NCBI RefSeq assembly: GCF_014194975.1
Contig: NZ_JACIAY010000014.1
Location: 1-64,000, forward strand
Direction of reading: 5' to 3'
From: Sphingomonas sp. BK580
Lineage (GTDB): Bacteria > Pseudomonadota > Alphaproteobacteria > Sphingomonadales > Sphingomonadaceae
DNA: 64,000 nucleotides
The translations under genes and the position numbers were made by a program. Positions 42,916-50,013 of the stretch are shown here, one piece after another; the first letter of the stretch is position 1, and each line of letters begins with the position of its first letter. The notes beneath the pieces are model-generated. The model did no database searches. It was not told the DNA's origin and worked only from the letters and a program-made list of their open reading frames with translations.

Positions 42916-42974
42916 AATACGGGGCGTATGTGGATTGACATACGCGGCGTATGCGATCACCTACGGAGCGTATG
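42916..42974. promoter_or_regulatory. Three tandem TetR-type operators
   Basis: Copies: AATACGGGGCGTATG (42916-42930), CATACGCGGCGTATG (42939-42953, perfect palindrome around a central G) and CCTACGGAGCGTATG (42960-42974). Start-to-start spacings are 23 and 21 bp, about two helical turns, so bound dimers would lie on the same face. Together they cover the tetR-ridA promoter region. Confidence 0.85.
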
Positions 42975-43020
42975 TCGAAGGGCGGGCCCGATCCAGTGCC
43001 TGCCTCACAGGAGAAGACCG

Positions 43021-43413
43021 ATGAGCCATCGTGACGTCGTCGACGTGCCCCATCGCCATGCGCTCTACGACGCGCACGGCTATTCCCCCGCAGTGCGCGC
43101 GGGCGAGCTGCTCTTCGTCTCCGGCCAGGTCGGCAGCCGCGACGACGGCTCGCCCGAGCCCGAGTTCGAAGCACAGGTTCGGCGCGCCTTCGCCAATCTC
43201 GGCAACGTGCTGCGCGCGGCGGGGCTCGGCTTCGACGACGTGGTCGACGTCTCGACCTTCCACACCGATCCGGCGGCGCAGTTCGAAACGATCATGAAGG
43301 TAAAGGGCGAGGTGTTCGGCGCCGCGCCCTACCCGACCTGGACCGCGGTGGGCGTGACCTGGCTCGCGGGCTTCGACTTCGAGATCAAGGTGGTGGCGCG
43401 GCTGCGGTCCTAG
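43021..43413 (+). CDS. RidA family protein (Rid/YjgF/UK114), 130 aa
   Basis: The fold is clear from YSPAVRAGELLFVSGQVGSR, AQVRRAFANLGNVLRAAGLG, DDVVDVSTFHTD and PYPTWTAVGVTWLAGFDFEI. The canonical RidA has Arg105 for imine/enamine deamination. Here the matching stretch is PTWTAVGVTWLAG, without an obvious Arg, so it more likely belongs to another Rid subfamily. Start ATG 43021 has AGGAG 9-10 bp upstream. Confidence 0.9.
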   Translation: MSHRDVVDVPHRHALYDAHGYSPAVRAGELLFVSGQVGSRDDGSPEPEFEAQVRRAFANLGNVLRAAGLGFDDVVDVSTFHTDPAAQFETIMKVKGEVFGAAPYPTWTAVGVTWLAGFDFEIKVVARLRS

Positions 43414-43551
43414 GCCGGCGATCGTGCCTGGCACAGGCCGGGGCGCGGGTGCGAAGGCGTGGTGGGACTCGCCAGCGTCTCTCGACTCGGCCCGGCTTTC
43501 GCCGGCGCGCGCGAGGGACGGCGACGCCGCCTCTTCCCTCCATCGACCGCC

Positions 43552-44889
43552 TCAGGCCGCGTCGCGGAGCGCCACCGCGCCGGTCAACGAGTTCGGCCCC
43601 GCCGCGGCGAGCGTCACCTCGACCAGATCGCCGATCGCATGGTCGCCGACGAGATGGACCGACTGGAGCCACGGCGACTTGCCGAGCCATTGGCCGGGCA
43701 ATTTGCCGCGGCGTTCGATCAGCAAGGTGCAGTGCCGCCCGACCGAGGCGGCGTTGAAGGCGGCCTGGTCGCGGTTGAGCGCCGCCTGCAGCCGCTGCAG
43801 TCGCTCGTCCATCACCTCCGCCGGCACGGCCGCGGCGAGGTCGGCGGCGGGCGTACCCGGGCGCGGCGAATATTTGAAGCTGAACGCCTGCGCGTAGCCG
43901 ACCCGATCGACCAGCCGCAGCGTTTCCGCGAACTCTCCCTCGGTCTCGCCCGGGAAGCCGACGATGAAGTCGCCCGACAGCGCGATGTCGGGCCGCACCG
44001 CGCGGACGCGGTCGAGCAGGCGGAGATAGCCGTCGACCGTGTGCGCGCGGTTCATCGCGCGCAGCACGCGGTCGCTGCCCGCCTGCACCGGCAGGTGGAG
44101 GAAGGGCATCAGCGACTCGACGTCGCGGTGCGCCTCGATCAGCCCCTGCGCCATGTCGTTGGGGTGGCTGGTGGTGTAGCGGATCCGGGCCAGCCCCGGC
44201 AGCCGGTCGAGCGCGACGATCAGGTCGTGCAGCCCGCGGCCGTCGTCGTCGCGCCAGGCGTTGACGTTCTGCCCCAGCAGCGTGATCTCGCGCGCACCGG
44301 CGTCGACCAGCGCGCGCGCCTCGTCGAGGATCGCCGCATAGGGTCGGCTCACCTCGGCGCCGCGGGTGTAGGGCACGACGCAATAGGTGCAGAATTTGTC
44401 GCAGCCCTCCTGCACCGTGAGGAAGGCGCTCGCGCCGACGCGGCGCCGCGCCGGCAGGCTCGCGAACTTGGAGGCGGGCGGCATGTCGGTGTCGAGCGCG
44501 GCCTCCCCGGACGCGGCGCGCGCGACCAGGCCGGGCAGGTTGTGATAGGATTGCGGGCCGACCACCACGTCGACCTTGGCGCGGCGCACGATCTCCTCGC
44601 CCTCCGCCTGGGCGACACACCCCGCCACCGCGATCATCGGCGCGTCCGCGCCGCGCTCGCGCGCGCGCTTGCGCAGCCGGCCGATGTCCGAATAGACCTT
44701 CTCGGTCGCTTTCTCGCGGATGTGGCAGGTGTTGAGCACCACCAGGTCGGCGCCGTCGGCATCCGCGGTGCTGACCAGCCCCTCGGCCGCCATCAGCTCG
44801 GCCATGCGCTCGCCGTCATAGACGTTCATCTGGCAGCCGAACGACTTGACGTGGAAGGTCTGGGGCGGGGTCTTGGCAGTCACGGACAT
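43552..44889 (-). CDS. miaB: tRNA-2-methylthio-N6-dimethylallyladenosine synthase MiaB, 445 aa
   Basis: A radical-SAM methylthiotransferase acting on A37 of tRNAs. The N-terminal UPF0004 domain has Cys in SFGCQMNVYD, NTCHIREKA and AVAGCVAQAEG. The radical SAM cluster motif is CDKFCTYC. The C-terminal TRAM domain is at about 375-440. The start overlaps the plsC end by 10 bp. 137 bp of unassigned sequence separate its stop from ridA. Confidence 0.97.
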   Translation of the reverse strand: MSVTAKTPPQTFHVKSFGCQMNVYDGERMAELMAAEGLVSTADADGADLVVLNTCHIREKATEKVYSDIGRLRKRARERGADAPMIAVAGCVAQAEGEEIVRRAKVDVVVGPQSYHNLPGLVARAASGEAALDTDMPPASKFASLPARRRVGASAFLTVQEGCDKFCTYCVVPYTRGAEVSRPYAAILDEARALVDAGAREITLLGQNVNAWRDDDGRGLHDLIVALDRLPGLARIRYTTSHPNDMAQGLIEAHRDVESLMPFLHLPVQAGSDRVLRAMNRAHTVDGYLRLLDRVRAVRPDIALSGDFIVGFPGETEGEFAETLRLVDRVGYAQAFSFKYSPRPGTPAADLAAAVPAEVMDERLQRLQAALNRDQAAFNAASVGRHCTLLIERRGKLPGQWLGKSPWLQSVHLVGDHAIGDLVEVTLAAAGPNSLTGAVALRDAA

Positions 44890-45623
44890 GGCGCGCGCTC
44901 TACCGGAAACGCGCTCGCCTCGCTACCCGCGGCCAGGATGCGGCGGCGCGCCTCGGCGGCGATCGCCTTGCGGTCGCCGGCGGGGGCGAAGGGAGCGAGG
45001 AAGGTGAGCGTCGCGACGAAGGTGCCGCGCCGGCTCAGCACGCGGCGCGCGTGCGCGGTGCCGGGTTCGTCGCCGACCCAGGCGAGCGCGCGCGCGGCGG
45101 GCTCGTAGTCGATCCGCACCGGCTGCACCATCAGCCCGGGCGGCGGCGGGTCGAGCGCGGCGAGCAGCGCGGCCTTGAACGGCAGCAGCGTCGCGCCGTC
45201 GCTTGTCGTGCCCTCGGGGAAGATCGCGACCGGCTGGCCGCGGGCGAGCGCGGTGCGCAGCGCGGCGACCTGGTCGGCGACGCCGAGCCGGTCGCCGCGG
45301 CGGACGAAGACGGTGCGGTTGAGCGTGCAGAGCCAGCCGACCAGCGGTGCCGCGCGCAGCTCGGCCTTGGCCACGAAGGCGCAGCCGCTGGCGCCGGCGA
45401 GCAGGAGGATGTCGAGCCAGCTGAGATGGTTGGCGAGCAGCACCGCGTCGCGTCGCAGCGGCGTGCCGAGGACGCGCACGCGCGCGCCGAACAGCCGCGC
45501 CGAGACGCCGAGGAAGCGCCGCGGCCAGGGCGAGCGCGCGCGCACCAGCCGCCAGAGGCCGTGAAGCAGCAGCGCGAGGAGCAGCCAGACGACGAGCGCG
45601 GCGAGGCGGAGGTAGGCGATCAC
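44880..45623 (-). CDS. plsC: 1-acyl-sn-glycerol-3-phosphate acyltransferase (PlsC-like), 247 aa
   Basis: A membrane helix near residues 5-25 is followed by the acyltransferase motifs ANHLSWLDILLLAG (HX4D), a FVAKAELRAAPLVG block, TVFVRRGDR and IFPEGTTSDG. It acylates lysophosphatidate in phospholipid synthesis, or a related lysolipid such as ornithine lipid precursors. It is in the conserved fur-plsC-miaB order. Confidence 0.93.
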   Translation of the reverse strand: MIAYLRLAALVVWLLLALLLHGLWRLVRARSPWPRRFLGVSARLFGARVRVLGTPLRRDAVLLANHLSWLDILLLAGASGCAFVAKAELRAAPLVGWLCTLNRTVFVRRGDRLGVADQVAALRTALARGQPVAIFPEGTTSDGATLLPFKAALLAALDPPPPGLMVQPVRIDYEPAARALAWVGDEPGTAHARRVLSRRGTFVATLTFLAPFAPAGDRKAIAAEARRRILAAGSEASAFPVERAPCP

Positions 45624-45693
45624 GCGGGGGGCGATGAGGCAGCGGGGCGAGCGCGCGTCGTGACGTCCGCTCGCTTATCCACGGAAGGCAGCT

Positions 45694-45784
45694 CTACTCC
45701 GGCGAACGCCGGGAGCCAGTTGCGGAACGTCTCGGCTGAGCCACCACGGCCTTCCCACCTGGACCCCGGCGTGCGCCGGGGTAG
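45694..45784. repeat. Dispersed intergenic palindrome, family A
   Basis: The arms CTACTCCGGCGAACGCCGGG and CCCGGCGTGCGCCGGGGTAG enclose AGCCAGTTGC.. and ..CCACCTGGA. It lies between plsC and fur. Confidence 0.7.
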
Positions 45785-45872
45785 TCGGCTGTGCCGGCGC
45801 GCCCGCATCACACCAACAGGCGAACCGCCGAGACGAGTGCGATAAGGCCGGATCACCGCAACCCCACCCGCC

Positions 45873-46292
45873 TCACTTCTTGGCGAGCGAGACGCCGTAC
45901 AATTCCATACGATGGTCGACCAGGCGGAAGCCGAGCCGCTCGGCGATCGCCTTCTGCAGCAGCTCGAGCTCGGGATCGACGAACTCGATCACCTTGCCGG
46001 TCTCGACGTCGATCAGATGGTCGTGATGCGCCTCGGGCGAGGGTTCGTAGCGCGCGCGGCCGTCGCCGAAATCGTGGCGGTCGAGGATGCCCGCCTCCTC
46101 GAACAGCCGCACCGTCCGGTAGACGGTCGCGATCGAGATGCCCGGGTCGATCGCCGAGGCGCGGGCGTAGACCTTCTCGACGTCGGGATGGTCCTCCGCC
46201 TCCGACAGCACGCGCGCGATGATGCGCCGCTGTTCGGTGATGCGCAGTCCCTTCTCCTGACAGAGCGCTTCGAGATCGATCTTACGAGCCAT
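45873..46292 (-). CDS. fur: Fur family transcriptional regulator, 139 aa
   Basis: A Fe(II)- (or Mn-) sensing repressor. It has the winged helix at about 1-85 with GLRITEQRRIIARVL and GISIATVYRTVRLFEEAGIL. The dimer/metal domain has ARYEPSPEAHHDHLIDVETG and FVDPELELLQ. The CxxC structural zinc pair is missing, as common in alphaproteobacterial Fur/Mur. Bases 46293-46435 behind it show no gene. Confidence 0.94.
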   Translation of the reverse strand: MARKIDLEALCQEKGLRITEQRRIIARVLSEAEDHPDVEKVYARASAIDPGISIATVYRTVRLFEEAGILDRHDFGDGRARYEPSPEAHHDHLIDVETGKVIEFVDPELELLQKAIAERLGFRLVDHRMELYGVSLAKK

Positions 46293-46435
46293 GGACGCCT
46301 ATGTAGTGCGTCCGGCTTGTTGCGAAAAGCGCTAGCGACTCGCAACTAGGGGAATTGCTGTGATCGGAGTGGGTTGCTCCGGCGGGAAGGGGGCGCGCGC
46401 GGCGGGCGATGCGCGGCCGCGAGTCGCCGTCCGCC

Positions 46436-46912
46436 TCACTCCAGCGCGAGCGCGTAGGTGTGCGCGTCGAAGGTGTCGCCGGTGCGGCTGCGGTAATAGT
46501 TGCGGCGCACCCCGGCGCGGCGGAAGCCGTGCGCGGCGTAGAGCGCCACCGCGGGATTGTTGGCGCGCACCTCGAGGTGGAGCCGCTTGACCCCGCGCCC
46601 GCGGCACTCAGCGATCACGCCGCGCAGCAGGGTCGCGCCGATGCCGGTGCGCGCGTGCGCCGGGTCGACGGCGATCAGCAGCAGCTCGGCCTCGTCCATG
46701 ATCGCGCGGCTCAGCGCGAAACCGACCACCGCGCCCTCGACCCGCGCCAGCGTCAGCCACACGCCCGGCATGGCCAGGATGCCGACGCACTGGCTGCGCG
46801 TCCATGCCTCGCCGTAGCGTGGGTCGAAGGCGGCGCCCATCACGCGGTCGATCGCCTCGACGTCGGCGGCGCCCCCGGCGGCGAGCTCGACCAGCCGCAC
46901 GCGCGCGCTCAC
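46436..46912 (-). CDS. rimI: GNAT acetyltransferase RimI, 158 aa
   Basis: Ribosomal protein S18 N-alpha-acetyltransferase type. The acetyl-CoA motif is in ELLLIAVDPAHARTGIGATL, and RLHLEVRANNPAVALYAAHG followed by FRRAGVRRNYY is the RimI signature. It overlaps tsaB by 4 bp (ATGA) in the usual tsaB-rimI pair. Confidence 0.94.
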   Translation of the reverse strand: MSARVRLVELAAGGAADVEAIDRVMGAAFDPRYGEAWTRSQCVGILAMPGVWLTLARVEGAVVGFALSRAIMDEAELLLIAVDPAHARTGIGATLLRGVIAECRGRGVKRLHLEVRANNPAVALYAAHGFRRAGVRRNYYRSRTGDTFDAHTYALALE

Positions 46913-47547
46913 GGCACCGCGGCGCGCGGCGCGGGCGGCTTGGCGTCGGGCGCGCGGCCGTAGAAGGGCACCGCCGGGAGGGCGCGCTCGGTGGCGGGAA
47001 GCAGCAGCGCGTGCGCCGCGTCGGGCAGCGCGGGGCGGTCGGCGACGGCGGCGTCGAGCGCGGCGAGCCAGCGCGTACCCGAGCCGATCGCCGCGGCGCC
47101 GTCGAGTTCGGCCAACGCCGCCGCCGGTGTGAGCGAACGGGGCGCGTCGAGCGGCCGGAACGGGCGAGCGAAACGCTGCATGAAGACCTCACCGTGCCCG
47201 CCTTCGGCGATCACCGCAAGAGCCGCGGAAGCCGGGTTTTCGGCCAGCGCGGCAGCGGCGACGAGCGCCAGCGCGCCATAGCCCGCCACCTCCGCACCCC
47301 AGCCCAGCGCGAGCGCGCGCGCCGCGGCGATGCCGACGCGGATGCCGGTGAAGCTGCCGGGTCCGACGTCGACCAGGATGCGCGCGGCGCGACCGCCGTC
47401 GGGCAGGCCGGCGATCATCGGCACCAGCCGCTCGGCATGGCCGCGCCCCACCTCCTCGTGCGCGCCCGCGACCAGGCGCTCGCGCTCGAACAGCGCGACC
47501 GAGCAGGCCGCCGTGGCGGTGTCGATGACGAGCAGTCGGTCGCGCAC
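46909..47547 (-). CDS. tsaB: tRNA threonylcarbamoyladenosine synthesis protein TsaB, 212 aa
   Basis: A partner of TsaD/TsaE in making t6A37. GTG 47547 gives RDRLLVIDTATAACSVALFE; then HAERLVPMIAGLP, VDVGPGSFTGIRVGIAAARA and GALALVAAAALAE, the normal ASKHA-fold TsaB N-lobe. The start lies 1 bp past the stop of the RutE-like gene. Confidence 0.95.
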   Translation of the reverse strand: MRDRLLVIDTATAACSVALFERERLVAGAHEEVGRGHAERLVPMIAGLPDGGRAARILVDVGPGSFTGIRVGIAAARALALGWGAEVAGYGALALVAAAALAENPASAALAVIAEGGHGEVFMQRFARPFRPLDAPRSLTPAAALAELDGAAAIGSGTRWLAALDAAVADRPALPDAAHALLLPATERALPAVPFYGRAPDAKPPAPRAAVP

Positions 47548-47548
47548 G

Positions 47549-48139
47549 TCAGGCGAGACGGTTGAACGTCTCGAACGCGGGGCGCGGCAGGCGCTCGTGC
47601 AGCGTCGCGGCATCGCCGTAGCCGAGCGTGGCGATGAAGTTGGTGCGGACGTTGGGGGTGTCGGCGAAGAAGGCCTTGTCGACCGCGCCGGCGTCGAACC
47701 CCGACATCGGCCCGACCCCGAGCCCCAGCGCGCGCGCCGCCAGGATCAGATAGGCGCCCTGCAGCGACGAGTTGCGGAAGGCCGAGGCCTCGCGCAGCTC
47801 GCGGTTGCCGTCGAACCAGCTCTTGGCATCGACGTGCGGGAAGAGCGTGGGGAGATGCTCGTGAAACTCGGTGTCCATGCCGATCACCACGCTGACCGGC
47901 GCGGCGAGCACCTTGTCCTTGTTGGTCGCCGAACAGGCGGCGGCGAGCCGCGCCTTGGCCTCGTCCGACACGCACCACACCAGCCGCGCGGGCAGCTGGT
48001 TGGCCGAGGTCGGCGCCATCTTCATCAGGTCCCAGATCGCGCGCAGCGTCGCCTCGGACACGGGCTCGTCGCGATAGTGGTTGAAGGTGCGCGCGGTGCG
48101 GAACAGCTGGTCGAGCGCGGCGTCGTCGAGCGCGGGCAT
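47549..48139 (-). CDS. Malonic semialdehyde reductase RutE-like nitroreductase, 196 aa
   Basis: FMN-dependent nitroreductase fold: ARTFNHYRDEPVSEATLRAI, LMKMAPTSANQLPARLVWC, FPHVDAKSWFDGNRELREA, FRNSSLQGAYLILAARALGL and GPMSGFD are very close to RutE, which reduces malonic semialdehyde. No other rut gene is present and this placement before tsaB is usual in sphingomonads, so the actual substrate may differ. Confidence 0.93.
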   Translation of the reverse strand: MPALDDAALDQLFRTARTFNHYRDEPVSEATLRAIWDLMKMAPTSANQLPARLVWCVSDEAKARLAAACSATNKDKVLAAPVSVVIGMDTEFHEHLPTLFPHVDAKSWFDGNRELREASAFRNSSLQGAYLILAARALGLGVGPMSGFDAGAVDKAFFADTPNVRTNFIATLGYGDAATLHERLPRPAFETFNRLA

Positions 48140-48183
48140 GGCGGTCCTGTCGATGGGGGAGGGGAGCGGATCGGGCGCGCGCG

Positions 48184-48756
48184 TCAGACCGCGCGCACCT
48201 CGGTCACTTCGGGGACATAGTGGCGCAGCAGCTGCTCGATGCCGTTCTTGAGCGTCGCGGTCGACGAGGGGCAGCCCGAGCAGGCGCCCTGCATGCGCAG
48301 GAACACCTTGCCCTTGTCGAAGCCGCGATAGACGATGTCGCCGCCATCATTGGCCACCGCGGGGCGGACGCGCGTGTCGATCAGCTCGCGGATCTGCGCG
48401 ACGATGTCGGCGTCGGCGGGATCGTCGGTGAAGCTCTCTTCTTCCGCAGGCACGCTGAAGTCCGCGCCGCCGGTGCGGAACAGCGGCATCTGCGCGGTGA
48501 AATGGTCCATCAGAAGCGCGAGCACGTCGGGCTTGAGCTCGCTCCAGCTGACTCCCGGCGCGGCGGTGACCGAGACGAAGTCGCGTCCGAAGAACACGCC
48601 GGTGACGTCGCCCAGATCGAACAGCGCGGTGGCGAGCGGGCTCGCCTCGGCCTCCTCGGGCGTGGCGAAGTCGCGCGTGCCAGCGTCCATCACGATGCGC
48701 CCCGGCAGGAACTTCACGGTCGCCGGGTTCGGCGTGGCTTCGGTCTCGATCAGCAT
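48184..48756 (-). CDS. NifU family Fe-S scaffold protein, 190 aa
   Basis: An N-terminal Nfu_N domain (MLIETEATPNPATVKFLPGR, ATALFDLGDVTGVFFGRDFV) is followed by a C-terminal NifU domain with the cluster-binding CSGC in KVFLRMQGACSGCPSSTATL. It carries and delivers [4Fe-4S] clusters. An ATG three codons upstream (48765) is also possible. It resembles NfuA/Nfu1-type proteins rather than nitrogen-fixation NifU. Confidence 0.95.
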   Translation of the reverse strand: MLIETEATPNPATVKFLPGRIVMDAGTRDFATPEEAEASPLATALFDLGDVTGVFFGRDFVSVTAAPGVSWSELKPDVLALLMDHFTAQMPLFRTGGADFSVPAEEESFTDDPADADIVAQIRELIDTRVRPAVANDGGDIVYRGFDKGKVFLRMQGACSGCPSSTATLKNGIEQLLRHYVPEVTEVRAV

Positions 48757-48830
48757 GGCCGGCATGTGGCGCCTGCGCGCCGGGGGATCAAGCGGGCGCG
48801 GCGAAAGGGATTGTTTCGGGCGGGAGCGGA

Positions 48831-48975
48831 AATCCTCCCCGCATAGCGGCGAGGGGGACCGCCGCGCGTCAGCGCGGTGGTTGAGGGGGCTGTCCCGGAC
48901 GAGCCGGCCCGCTCGCTGGGAGCCCCGTCCGTCAGCGCTGACGCGCTGCCACGTCCCCGCGAGCGGGGAGGATGT
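48831..48975. repeat. Dispersed intergenic palindrome, family C
   Basis: It starts AAATCCTCCCCGCATAGCGG and ends CCGCGAGCGGGGAGGATGT. It includes CCGCGCGTCAGCGCGGTGG and CAGCGCTGACGCGCTGCCAC. Confidence 0.7.
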
Positions 48976-48980
48976 AAGCT

Positions 48981-49838
48981 CTACCCGTCCAGCTGCTGCA
49001 CCGCCGCGTTCCACTTGGCGACGTTGGCACGCGCTTCCTGCACGAAGGCGGAGCGCTTGACCGCGCCGAGGAACAGGTCGGCCACCCACTTGCCCGGGTT
49101 GCGCAGCGGGCGCTCGAACTGGATCAGCAGCACCACCCGGGTGCCAGCGGTGTCGTTCCACACCTCGTGACGGTAGGTGTCGTCGAACACCAGGGTCTCG
49201 CCCTCGGCCCAGCGCACGACGCGGTCGCCGACGCGCATCCGCACGTCGCCGTCGCGCGGCACGATCAGCCCGAGGTGACAGGTGATCAGCCCCTTGGTGA
49301 CGCCGCGATGGTCGGGGATGTGAGTCCCCGGCGCGAGGATCGAGAAGAAGGCCGAGTTGAGGCCCGGGATCTGCTCGATCACTTTCTGCGTGCGCGGGCA
49401 GCGCGCCAGATTGTCGTGGATCGGATAGCCGTAGCCCCACAGGAAGAAGGAGCGCCACTTGTTGACCTCGGCGATGGCGCGATGGTCGGGCGAGATCGTC
49501 GCCAGGCTGGGCGCGGCGTTGCCGACCAGCGCCACCGCGCGCGCCTCGTCATGGATCGCCTCCCAATGCTCGCGCAGCAGCGCGGTCCAGGCGAAATCGC
49601 GCACGTCGAGGACGGGATCGTTGGGGACGAGCGAGGAGCCCGCGATCAGCCGGTCGAACACGCCGCGCAGGTGCTTGCCGACGCGGATCAGCAGCGGGCG
49701 GTTGGCCTCGGCCCGCATCGTCGCGCCGGGCACGGGCGCGCCCGAGATCACGTTGAGATCGGGCACCAGCACCGGTTCGACGGCATCGCCGCTGTCCTGC
49801 CACATCCGCGTCTTCGCCAGCCGGCTGTCGTGCTTCAT
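48981..49838 (-). CDS. Aspartyl/asparaginyl beta-hydroxylase-fold enzyme (LpxO-like), 285 aa
   Basis: Fe(II)/2-oxoglutarate dioxygenase of the AspH/LpxO group. The iron ligands are the His in SILAPGTHIPDHRGVTKGLI and the distal His in FDDTYRHEVWNDTAGTRVVL. The 2OG Arg is likely in the later LIQFERPLRNPG. LpxO hydroxylates a lipid A acyl chain; eukaryotic members act on EGF domains. No TM helix is obvious, unlike classical LpxO. It is divergent from the M16 peptidase. Confidence 0.9.
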   Translation of the reverse strand: MKHDSRLAKTRMWQDSGDAVEPVLVPDLNVISGAPVPGATMRAEANRPLLIRVGKHLRGVFDRLIAGSSLVPNDPVLDVRDFAWTALLREHWEAIHDEARAVALVGNAAPSLATISPDHRAIAEVNKWRSFFLWGYGYPIHDNLARCPRTQKVIEQIPGLNSAFFSILAPGTHIPDHRGVTKGLITCHLGLIVPRDGDVRMRVGDRVVRWAEGETLVFDDTYRHEVWNDTAGTRVVLLIQFERPLRNPGKWVADLFLGAVKRSAFVQEARANVAKWNAAVQQLDG

Positions 49839-50013
49839 CGATACGTCCTCGTCGCGATGGCGCGCGCGCCGCCGCTCTATCTTCCCGTCGGGCTAAACCC
49901 GCATCGCGACCAAAACGTGGCATCCGCTTGGCAAAGGCTTGCTCGGGCACGGGAAAGGATCGTTTCGCCGGCGTGAGTTGCCGCCGGGCCGCGGCGGCCC
50001 TACAAGCCTTCGT

